NCBI GenBank assembly: GCA_016712565.1
Contig: JADJQU010000020.1
Span: 1 to 9,131 of the forward strand
DNA length: 9,131 bases
From: Planctomycetota bacterium
GTDB taxonomy: Bacteria; Planctomycetota; UBA1135; GCA-002686595
Reading direction: 5' to 3'
Below, one piece after another: positions 1-5,853 of the stretch. Every line of letters starts with the position of its first letter. Within the stretch, counting starts at the first letter, position 1. A program made the position numbers and the translations under genes. The notes under the pieces were generated by a model. That model saw nothing but the letters and a program-made list of their open reading frames with translations. It made no database searches and had not been told where the DNA came from.

Positions 1-222
1 GCCGCGCGGATCATGCGGGACGAGCCGTACTTCATTCGTCTGGACGCCCAGTTGGCCAACCTCCCCCGTCTGCTCGGCCCCCTGCGCCCGCTGCTCGCGC
101 CACAGGCCAGGGCGCTGGGGATGAACCTGGACACCGACGCGTATGTGACGGGACTGCTGCTCGGCGACCTGGCCATGCTCTGGGGTCTGAGCTGGACGGA
201 CTGGGGAGTGAGTCCAGAATGA
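1..222 (+). CDS. 3' end of an unrecognised gene (left-edge partial)
   Basis: The frame is open from the window edge to a TGA at 220-222. The ATG at 13 need not be the start, because the codons before it (A-A-R-I) are also open. The visible 69-residue tail is rich in Leu, Pro and Ala and looks helical. It has no motif I recognise. The last 14 codons (from the Trp codon at 181) lie inside repeat copy 1. The second repeat copy carries the same reading frame (W-G-L-x-W-T ... stop), with the stop in the equivalent place. So the C-terminus may have been supplied by, or copied with, the repeat. No function is assigned. Confidence 0.5.
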   Translation, partial: AARIMRDEPYFIRLDAQLANLPRLLGPLRPLLAPQARALGMNLDTDAYVTGLLLGDLAMLWGLSWTDWGVSPE

Positions 223-286
223 GGCCGGGAGAACAGAATGGACAGGCGTCTTATTCAAGAAAACAAATGAGATCAACCTGACACCT
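181..286. repeat. Imperfect 106-bp direct repeat, copy 1
   Basis: This segment aligns along its whole length with 1908-2013 in the same orientation. About four fifths of positions match (roughly 87 of 107 columns by hand). Most differences are transitions, plus one compensating pair of single-base gaps. The best conserved parts are the right end, GATCAACCTGACACCT, and the block TGAGGCCGGG. Similarity stops sharply on both sides. The first 42 bases encode the C-terminus of the preceding ORF and the rest is non-coding. The right-end motif, read in reverse as GGTGTCAGGTTGATC, resembles dispersed intergenic repeats I associate with REP-type Y1 transposases. That association is from memory and no transposase is present here. 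Confidence 0.8.
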
Positions 287-288
287 GA

Positions 289-327
289 TTGACAGATTGC
301 GGGGATAGGGTAGTCCCAACAGGGAGG
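289..327 (+). promoter_or_regulatory. Candidate promoter and ribosome binding site of the aldo-keto reductase
   Basis: A perfect -35 hexamer, TTGACA, lies at 289-294, two bases after repeat copy 1 ends. The best -10 after a 16-base spacer is TAGTCC at 311-316, which is weak. An AGGGAGG Shine-Dalgarno sequence at 321-327 precedes the ATG at 339 by 11 bases. The -35 and ribosome site are convincing; the -10 is not. Confidence 0.35.
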
Positions 328-338
328 GTCAACGCGTC

Positions 339-1290
339 ATGAAGCAGGTCGATCTCGGATCACAGGGTCTACGGGTGCCCGCCATCGGCCTGGGCTGCAT
401 GGGGATGTCCGATTTCTATGGGTCCTCGTCTGAGGCCGAGAACCTCCGCGTGCTCGACCACGCGGTGAGCCTGAGGCTGCACGTTCTGGGACGGCGGACA
501 TGTACGGCCCTTCACCAACGAGCGCCTGCTGGCGCGGGCGATGGCCGGGCGCCGGGATCAGATCATCCTGGCGACCACCGGGCGTCTCCCGCGGGGAAGA
601 CGGGAGCTGGCAGGGGATCAAGGGGGGCGCGGACTATGTGAGGGCCTGCTGCGACGCCTCGTTGAAGCGCCTCGGAACTGACCATCGACCTCTATTATCA
701 ACACCGGGTAGACCCGAAGACGCCGATCGAGGAGACGGTCGGGGCCATGGCGGAGCTGGTGCACGCCGGCAAGGTGCGCCACCTCCGGCCTGTCTGGAGG
801 CCGACGCCGACACGCTGGCGCGCGCCCACGCGGTCCACCCCATCAGCGCGCTCCAGACGGGAGTACTCCTGTGGTCGCGCGAGGTCGAGGCCGAGATCCC
901 GCTGACGATCCAGCGGCTCGGCGTCGGGTTCGTGGCCTACAGCCCGCTGGGCCGCGGCTTCCTGTCCGGGGCCATCCGGTCGCGCAGCGATCTGCCTCCC
1001 GATGACTGGCGGCTTCAAAACCCGCGCTTCTCCGAGGCGGCTATCGCCGCAAACGTCCGGCTAGCCGACGCCGTGGCGGCGCTCGCCGCCGCGACCGGCG
1101 CGTCCTCGGCGCACGTCGCCCTGGCCTGGGTGCTCTCGCGCGAGGTCCCCATCGCCGCCATCCCCAGGACGCGGAAGATCGCGCGCCTGGAGGAGAGAAC
1201 TGGGCGGCTCAGGACCTCACGCTCTCGGCCGACCATGGGACGCGGCTCGACGCGCTGCTCGGGGACGGCGTGGTGGGTGGGCGGTACTGA
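339..1290 (+). CDS. Aldo-keto reductase family oxidoreductase (frameshifted)
   Basis: This is an NADPH-dependent carbonyl reductase of the aldo-keto reductase family, expected to be a soluble TIM barrel of about 320 residues. The N-terminus (I-G-L-G-C-M-G-M-S-D-F-Y-G) is diagnostic. The catalytic Asp codon is at 490-492 and the Tyr codon at 503-505 (T-F-W-D then A-D-M-Y-G). The catalytic His is in Y-Y-Q-H-R-V-D (codon 702-704). The C-terminal half carries F-V-A-Y-S-P-L-G-R-G-F and H-V-A-L-A-W-V-L. The frame path from the ATG is 0,1,2,1,2,0,2,1, so at least seven indels are needed to reach the TGA at 1288-1290. Examples are near 480, 492, 508, 577, 683, 785 and 1195. The usual catalytic Lys (T-K-F-G) is missing at 577-579, where the sequence is garbled. 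Family assignment is firm; substrate is unknown. The gene is either error-laden or decayed. Confidence 0.85.
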
Positions 1291-1307
1291 CGACGCCTGG
1301 CTCACCT

Positions 1308-1859
1308 GTGCCCCCATCCCCCGCACGCGTCGTCTTCGTCGGCCCCTGCGGCTCCGGGAAGAGCACCCTCGGCGCCCAGCTCGCCGCGGCGCGTTGGGTG
1401 CCGCACATCGAGCTGGACGCGCTGCAATGGGAGCCCAACTGGGTAGAAGCACCGGACGCGGTCATGGCCGACCGCCTTGCGCCCTGACCCAGGGATCGCT
1501 TCGTTGTGAGCGGCAACTACTTCCACCGTCGCCCAAGGCGAGCTCTGGCCCAGAGTGGATCTGGCTGGTCTGGCTGGACCTGCCTCTGCACGTCATCCTG
1601 CCCCGGCTCGTCGTGCGCACCGGCGGCGCTGGCGCACGCAGGAGCTGCTCTGGGGCACCAACCGGGAGCGGCTGCTCGATCAGCTCGCCCTCTGGGACCC
1701 AGAGCGCTCGTTGTTCGCCTGGACCCTCTACGCGCACCGATCGCGGAGGCGCCAGCTCCTGGCGGCGATGGGCGCCCACGCTGGGCCCACATCCGCTTCG
1801 TCCGCCTGCGGTCGACAGACGAGATCGCGACGGTCATGGCGCAGCTCCTGGCGGCGTGA
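1308..1859 (+). CDS. P-loop adenylate kinase-like / DNA topology modulation FlaR-like protein (frameshifted)
   Basis: This is a small nucleoside-kinase-like P-loop protein of about 180 residues. A GTG at 1308, 17 bases after the reductase stop, opens the frame that carries the Walker A motif G-P-C-G-S-G-K-S-T (1341-1367). It continues with H-I-E-L-D-A-L-Q-W and P-N-W. The order then follows the adenylate kinase-like family: R-F-V-V-S-G-N-Y (from 1497), W-L-D-L-P-L-H-V (near 1573), R-R-W-R-T-Q-E-L-L-W-G-T-N-R-E, W-D-P-E-R-S, and H-I-R-F-V-R-L-R-S near the end. Joining these needs a compensating pair around the in-frame TGA at 1485-1487, then further shifts near 1540, 1625 and 1780. The substrate is unknown for most members. 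It is probably cotranscribed with the upstream reductase. No clear ribosome site is visible. Confidence 0.75.
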
Positions 1860-1907
1860 TCCACCCCAGCGGCGCGCGCCCCCTGCTCGAATCCCAGGCC
1901 GGAGCGC

Positions 1908-2013
1908 TGGGGACTGGGCTGGACAAACGGGGGAGTGGGTTCAGGGTGAGGCCGGGGGAATAGAGTGACAGGAGCGTTATTCGAGAAAACGAAATAGGAT
2001 CAACCTGACACCT
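1908..2013. repeat. Imperfect 106-bp direct repeat, copy 2
   Basis: This copy matches 181-286 in the same orientation over an identical length. It lies between two convergent genes, the kinase-like gene ending at 1859 and the small lipoprotein gene on the minus strand. The plus-strand frame seen in copy 1 is retained here up to a TGA at 1947-1949, but the sequence upstream is unrelated. The stretch 1860-1907, between the kinase stop and this repeat, shows nothing recognisable. Confidence 0.8.
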
Positions 2014-2119
2014 CCTGGGTAGGAAACAGCGTCTCCGCCCCCGCACACTCCGCCTCCAGCACAACATCGGCCGTCACGACATAAGCCGGGAAGTCCACGA
2101 CCTCCGTGAGGCCGGCCAG
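2000..2119 (-). other. In-frame continuation of the small lipoprotein beyond its TAG stop
   Basis: Immediately after the TAG at 2120-2122, the same minus-strand frame stays open for 39 codons to a TGA at 2000-2002. It reads plausibly as protein: L-A-G-L-T-E-V-V-D-F-P-A-Y-V-V-T-A-D-V-V, then an acidic/Cys stretch. The last few codons and the TGA lie inside repeat copy 2. Either the TAG is an error or point mutation in a longer lipoprotein (about 146 residues), or this is a remnant whose end was replaced by the repeat. Confidence 0.5.
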
Positions 2120-2440
2120 CTAATCGCGCTCGATGGGGCTGCACAGGACGCCGTCGCCGTCGCCGTCCATCCAGGCGTAGACCACCAGCCCGTCGCCCTC
2201 CTCCTCCGGGTAGAGCAGGGTCCAGTCATAGGGCCCGGGGCCCTCCACGGTGAAGGTCTCGATGGGGCCGAGCGGGTGGCGCAGCTCATCCATGCCCGTC
2301 CAGGCGTGCTGGAGCGAGACGGTCACGACGCCCTGCGGCGCGCTCGCCTCGGCGGAGATCTCACCGCTGACCGCGACCTCCACGAGCTGGGTGGTCTGGT
2401 TGATGCAGCCACCAAATACAACCAGAAAACCGATCATCAT
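2120..2440 (-). CDS. Small lipoprotein with DGDGDG motif, last gene of the envelope operon
   Basis: This is a predicted envelope lipoprotein of 106 residues. The start ATG at 2438-2440 overlaps the TGA of the upstream gene (ATGA). The N-terminus M-M-I-G-F-L-V-V-F-G-G-C is a short signal with a lipobox-like end and the acceptor Cys at residue 12. It lacks the usual early Lys/Arg. The mature part looks like a beta-sandwich: alternating hydrophobic strands, then G-L-V-V-Y-A-W-M and D-G-D-G-D-G (residues 92-97), a possible calcium-binding loop. The ORF ends at a TAG, but homology-like coding continues in frame to 2000 (separate entry), so the true protein may be about 40 residues longer. The family is not identified. 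Coupling suggests it works with the two upstream envelope proteins. Confidence 0.65.
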   Translation of the reverse strand: MMIGFLVVFGGCINQTTQLVEVAVSGEISAEASAPQGVVTVSLQHAWTGMDELRHPLGPIETFTVEGPGPYDWTLLYPEEEGDGLVVYAWMDGDGDGVLCSPIERD

Positions 2441-3041
2441 CGTCCGGCCTGTAGTCCCAGATGAATTCCGGGGATGTTGAAGCCTGGCGGGTCCAGCCAG
2501 GGCAGGTCCAACCCAGATCGAGCCCCAGGCGCGGCGAGAGGGCGACGCCCAGGCCCAGGACGCCGACCGGGCTCCATCGGTGGGCCAGCGCCCACTCGCT
2601 GTCCTCCCCCTCCGCCGCGTCCACCACCGTCCGGTCGATCAGCAGCGTGTGGCGGGTCTCCAGGACCGCGTAGGGCACGAGGCTCCCCTGGCCGCGGGCG
2701 ACGCGGACGCGCAGGTCCACCGCGGGCCCGACCATCGCCAGCTCGCCCGAGCGCAGGTGCCCGCCCAGCAGCAGCTCGCCGCTCACCCGCAGCGCCGGGC
2801 GGTCCAGCCAGCGGCGGCCGACGCCGATCATCCCCAGGAGTCCACGCCCAGGGCCGAAGATCCCTCCGAGCATCGCCGTCCAACCCCGCTCCAGCCCGAG
2901 GCGCCCGCCAAACGTGAACGTGGGGAAGCCCGCCGAGACCACCCCCGCCCAGGTCCCGGGCTGAAGGCCGCCGCCCAGCACGTCGTGGCTGACGCCGGGC
3001 GGGCTCGCCGCCAGGGCCGTCGCCGCGAACAGCGCGATCAA
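2437..3041 (-). CDS. Secreted protein, possible outer-membrane beta-barrel (one frameshift)
   Basis: I do not recognise the family. A TTG at 3039-3041 overlaps the upstream TGA (TTGA). It gives a short signal peptide, M-I-A-L-F-A-A-T-A-L-A-A-S, of the signal-peptidase I type. The rest, about 190 residues, has many short alternating segments with Gly and aromatics (F-P-T-F-T-F-G-G-R-L-G-L; L-R-V-S-G-E-L-L-L-G-G-H-L; V-D-L-R-V-R-V; V-P-Y-A-V-L-E-T-R). This pattern is usual for a small outer-membrane barrel. One shift near 2515-2530 is needed to join the body to the C-terminus L-P-W-L-D-P-P-G-F-N-I-P-G and the TGA at 2437-2439. Without it the frame would run on through the next gene. Cellular location is inferred; function is unknown. 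Confidence 0.6.
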
Positions 3042-4036
3042 AGCGCCACCTCCGGCACGGCGAAGGTGCGGGCGAAGTTCCCGGAGAGCACGGCCCGCGC
3101 CTCGTCGGCGCTGTAGCCGGCCTGCTCCATCGCGTAGATCGAGCGCTCCAGATACTCGGCGACGAAGCCCGGGCTCTGCGGCCCGTCGCTGCCGTAGATG
3201 ATCCGGTCCACCAGCCCGGCCTCGCGCATCGCGGCGTAGGCAGCGGCGAGGGTCACCTGCTCCGGGTCGGAGGTGGCGCTGCCCAGCGCGCTCGGCTCCA
3301 GAAAGACGTTCGGCGCCGCCTGCGCGAGGTCGAGACAGGCCTGGAAGGCGCCGATCTCCCGGTTTCGGAAGTCGTAGCCCAGGTGCCCCAGGATGAAGAT
3401 CGTGTCCGGGTAGAGCGCCACCGCCTCGGCCAGGTAGGACGGGTCGGTGTAGGGCGCGTCCTGCGCCGTGCCGGGGAAGGGGCTGGAGCCGGTGTGCAGG
3501 TAGACCGGCGCGCCATAGGCCGCCGCCAGCGCGTAGATGCTGTAAAGCCGAGGATCGTCCATGCGAAAGTGCTGGTGGGCGTGCGCCAGCTTCACGCCGA
3601 TCATCCCCGGCGCCTCCAGCGCCTCCGCCAGCCGCGCCAGCTCCTCCTCCTCGTCGGTGGCCCACTGGTCCACGCGCAGGCTGGCGAGGCCCCACAGGCG
3701 CTCCGGGTCGGCGGCCAGCTCGCCGATCACCAGCTCGTTGCTGGCGATCCCGACGGTGCGCGGCGCGTAGACGGCGAAGAGCACCCCCTGGCTCACCCCC
3801 GCCTCGTCGAGCTGCCCGAGGATCCCCTCCCCCGTCAGCACGGAGCGGGCCAGCGCGTCCGGGATCAGGCTGAGCGGCGCGGGGAAATTCCCCGCCAGAT
3901 AGGACTGCGTCGAGGGCGGGATGTCCTCCCACAGCCCGGGATGGAGGTGCATGTCGACGACGGCCAGACGCTCGTCGTCGTAGAGCACGCCGGGCAGGGG
4001 CGCGCCGCCGCAGGCCAGGAAGGAGAGGAGGAACAT
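3038..4036 (-). CDS. Amidohydrolase-family (Amidohydro-rel) lipoprotein
   Basis: This is a 332-residue metal-dependent hydrolase of the amidohydrolase-2 (ACMSD-like) TIM-barrel type, and the only large gene here read without a break. The ATG at 4034-4036 gives M-F-L-L-S-F-L-A-C-G-G, a very short lipoprotein signal with Cys at residue 9. The protein is therefore probably anchored in the envelope rather than cytoplasmic. Metal-site landmarks are H-L-H at 30-32, G-V-K-L-A-H at 147-152, Y-L-H-T-G with His181, I-L-G-H-L-G with His218, and Y-G-S-D-G with Asp284, in the order normal for the family. Decarboxylase or hydrolase activity on a small carboxylated or cyclic substrate is expected; the substrate is unknown. 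It heads a coupled operon. A longer frame extends upstream to 4321, but it has no family similarity and antisenses the next gene. No clear Shine-Dalgarno or promoter is visible in 4037-4103. Confidence 0.88.
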   Translation of the reverse strand: MFLLSFLACGGAPLPGVLYDDERLAVVDMHLHPGLWEDIPPSTQSYLAGNFPAPLSLIPDALARSVLTGEGILGQLDEAGVSQGVLFAVYAPRTVGIASNELVIGELAADPERLWGLASLRVDQWATDEEEELARLAEALEAPGMIGVKLAHAHQHFRMDDPRLYSIYALAAAYGAPVYLHTGSSPFPGTAQDAPYTDPSYLAEAVALYPDTIFILGHLGYDFRNREIGAFQACLDLAQAAPNVFLEPSALGSATSDPEQVTLAAAYAAMREAGLVDRIIYGSDGPQSPGFVAEYLERSIYAMEQAGYSADEARAVLSGNFARTFAVPEVAL

Positions 4037-4103
4037 GAGAGGCGGTCTATCACGCCGCCCGCTGGCGCGGTTAAAGAGGAGATCCCTGCGCGAAGCAGCC
4101 CTG

Positions 4104-5111
4104 GTGCCCGACGTCCTCGTCCTCGGAGCCGGCGTGGCCGGCCTGGCTTGTGCCGGTCTGCTCGCCGCCGCGGGGGCCGAGGTGCTGGTGCTGGACAAGG
4201 GGCGGCGTGGGCGGTCGCGCGGCGACGCGGCGGATCGACGGCCAGCCGGTCGATCACGGCCTGCCCTTCTTTCATGGGACGAGCGCCGCTTTCTCGAGGC
4301 CCTCGATCGTGTGCCCGCCACGCAGATCCGGGCTGGCCCAGCCGCGTCGTCGGCAGCGGCCCCTGCAACCCCACGGCCTTCGATCCCCGCTGGCGGGCGC
4401 GGCGGCTGGCCTTCGCCGAGGCAGCTCCGCCTTCCCGGAAGTCCCTGGCGAGCGGCCTGGACGTCCGGAAGCGGCGTGCGCGCCGCCCGCCTGATCCTCC
4501 GCCCCGGCTGGATCGGCGTCCAGGACGAGGCCGCTCAGGTCTGGGAGGGCGAAGGCCCTCGTGCTCGCCCTCCCCGCTGGAGCAGTCAGCGGCGTTGCTC
4601 GACGATCACCCCAGGCTGGCGACGGCGCGCGCTGCTGCGCTCGGCCGGCACGAGCCCCTGCCAGGGGCGCTCATCGCCCTCTACGACGGCCCGGATGATC
4701 CCTCGAGGGCGAGCTCTTTCTGCCCGAGGACTCGACCATCCTCAAGCTGATCCTCCCGACTCCTCGAAGCGGGCGCGCCCACGACGCCGCGCGCTGGTGC
4801 TCCAGGCGCGCCCCGCCTGGTCCGCCGCCCACCTCGAGGACCCGGCCGACGCGATCAGCGCCGCCCTGCTCGGCGAGGCCGCGCGCCTGCTCGGCCCCTG
4901 GGCGGCCAGCCCCGCGGCCGTCGTCCACCACCGCTGGCGTTACGCCCAGGTCCAGAGCGGCGCGGGCTTCGCGCGGCCCTACCTCACCGCCATCGACGGC
5001 GCGCGTCTGGGCCTCACCGGCGAGGCCTTCCATCCTTTCTGCGGCGCAGAAGGCGCCTTTCTCGCCGGCCAGCGCCTCGCGCGCGACCTGCTGGGGTCCG
5101 ACCATGCATGA
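4104..5111 (+). CDS. Renalase-like NAD/FAD-dependent oxidoreductase (many frameshifts)
   Basis: This is a predicted FAD-binding amine-oxidase/renalase-type protein of about 335 residues, probably cytosolic. The Rossmann motif D-V-L-V-L-G-A-G-V-A-G-L-A follows the start directly. The characteristic V-L-D-K-G-R then V-G-G-R-A-A-T-R-R comes next (a frame change at about 4200), then P-V-D-H-G-L-P-F-F. The C-terminus, H-R-W-R-Y-A and E-G-A-F-L-A-G-Q-R-L-A, is typical of the family. The GTG at 4104 puts the Rossmann fold at the N-terminus, as expected, but the nearest good ribosome site (AGAGGAG near 4075-4081) is too far away. The in-frame ATG at 4035 has a good-looking AGGAGG, but that is the antisense of the neighbour's Leu-rich signal. 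About nine indels are needed between 4200 and 4770; the last 340 bases are clean. The stop overlaps ribA by 8 bases. Confidence 0.78.
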   Translation: MPDVLVLGAGVAGLACAGLLAAAGAEVLVLDKGRRGRSRGDAADRRPAGRSRPALLSWDERRFLEALDRVPATQIRAGPAASSAAAPATPRPSIPAGGRGGWPSPRQLRLPGSPWRAAWTSGSGVRAARLILRPGWIGVQDEAAQVWEGEGPRARPPRWSSQRRCSTITPGWRRRALLRSAGTSPCQGRSSPSTTARMIPRGRALSARGLDHPQADPPDSSKRARPRRRALVLQARPAWSAAHLEDPADAISAALLGEAARLLGPWAASPAAVVHHRWRYAQVQSGAGFARPYLTAIDGARLGLTGEAFHPFCGAEGAFLAGQRLARDLLGSDHA

Positions 5112-5853
5112 GCTCCAAGTCATCGTCGAGCGCGACCGCGACCACGAGTGCCGCGGCCTCGGGCCGGACCAGGTCTGCGTCCGCCTCGTCAGCGTCGCCC
5201 GCCTGCCCACCCGCTTCGGCGACTTCCCGCCATCGCCGGCTTCTGGAACAACCGCGACGGCCGCGACCACATCGCGCTCGTCCGCGGCGACGTCCCGCGG
5301 CGCCGAAGACGTCCCCACCCGCCTGCACTCCCGAGTGCCTGACCGGCGACGCCCTCGGCTCGCTGCGCTGCGACTGCGGCGCGCAGCTCGACGCCGCGAT
5401 GCGCGCGGTGGCCGACGCCGGCCGCGGCGCGATCCTGTACCTGCGCCAGGAGGGCCGCGGCATCAGGCTGCTGAACAAGCTGCGCGCCCTACGCGCTTCC
5501 AGGACGAGGGCCTGGACACCGTCGAGGCCAACCTCGCCCTCGGCTTCCGCGACGATGAGCGCGACTACGCCGTCGCCGCCCACATGCTCCACACGCTGGA
5601 GGTGCGCTCCATCCGGCTCCTGACGAACAACCCGAACAAGATCGACCAGCTCGTCAGCTTCGGGGTCCGCGTCTCTGGGCGCGTCCCGCACCTCCTGCCG
5701 ACCAACCCCCACAACATCGAGTACCTGCGGACGAAGAGCGAGCGCTCCGGGCACCTGATCTCGCTGCCGCCGCGCCTGCTGGAGCAGGCGGATGAGGTGC
5801 TGCCCGCCTCGGACACGGCGGGAGCAGAGCAGCGGGCGATCGAGCGTGGGTGA
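5104..5853 (+). CDS. ribA: GTP cyclohydrolase II (frameshifted)
   Basis: This enzyme opens GTP to the diaminopyrimidinone that is the first committed step of riboflavin synthesis. The ATG at 5104 lies inside the end of the oxidoreductase gene (ATGCATGA). Zinc ligands are in E-C-L-T-G-D and R-C-D-C-G (Cys codons 5336-5338, 5369-5371, 5375-5377). The active-site signature Y-L-R-Q-E-G-R-G-I and Q-D-E-G-L-D-T-V-E-A-N follow. The C-terminal half is textbook: R-D-Y-A-V-A-A, R-L-L-T-N-N-P-N-K, Y-L-R-T-K and G-H-L-I. The frame path is 1,0,1,2,1, with indels near 5225, 5300, 5330 and 5490. It is a stand-alone protein of about 250 residues with no RibB domain. No FMN riboswitch can sit directly ahead because the start is inside a gene; expression is probably coupled to the upstream gene. 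Confidence 0.9.
   Translation: MHELQVIVERDRDHECRGLGPDQVCVRLVSVARLPTRFGDFPPSPASGTTATAATTSRSSAATSRGAEDVPTRLHSRVPDRRRPRLAALRLRRAARRRDARGGRRRPRRDPVPAPGGPRHQAAEQAARPTRFQDEGLDTVEANLALGFRDDERDYAVAAHMLHTLEVRSIRLLTNNPNKIDQLVSFGVRVSGRVPHLLPTNPHNIEYLRTKSERSGHLISLPPRLLEQADEVLPASDTAGAEQRAIERG

Noticed and set aside
339..1290. Programmed ribosomal frameshifting in the reductase
   Set aside because: Seven or more shifts in both directions with no slippery heptamers, and the same pattern in unrelated genes, is not programmed.
1485..1487. In-frame TGA in the kinase gene as a recoded (selenocysteine) codon
   Set aside because: A compensating indel pair around 1480-1495 explains it, no hairpin follows, and neighbouring genes show the same kind of defects.
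2361..3932. A 523-codon minus-strand ORF spanning the amidohydrolase and barrel genes
   Set aside because: It is the barrel gene's frame run through the wrong frame of the amidohydrolase at one end and past the frameshift into the lipoprotein at the other. The low-complexity Gly/Arg/Ala translation upstream of 3041 is a shadow.
4026..4037. AGGAGG followed by ATG 4035 as the oxidoreductase start
   Set aside because: The purine run is the complement of the Leu codons in the neighbour's signal peptide. Starting there adds a basic stretch of 23 residues before the Rossmann fold, which homologues would not have.
4037..4321. Upstream extension of the amidohydrolase frame to an ATG at 4321
   Set aside because: The extension is Arg/Ala/Pro-rich, antisense to the FAD-binding domain, and would bury the lipoprotein signal that begins at 4036.
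3383..4750. A 455-codon plus-strand ORF antisense to the amidohydrolase
   Set aside because: It is antisense to a gene with an intact metal site. Only the part after about 4330 carries real sequence, and that is one frame segment of the oxidoreductase.
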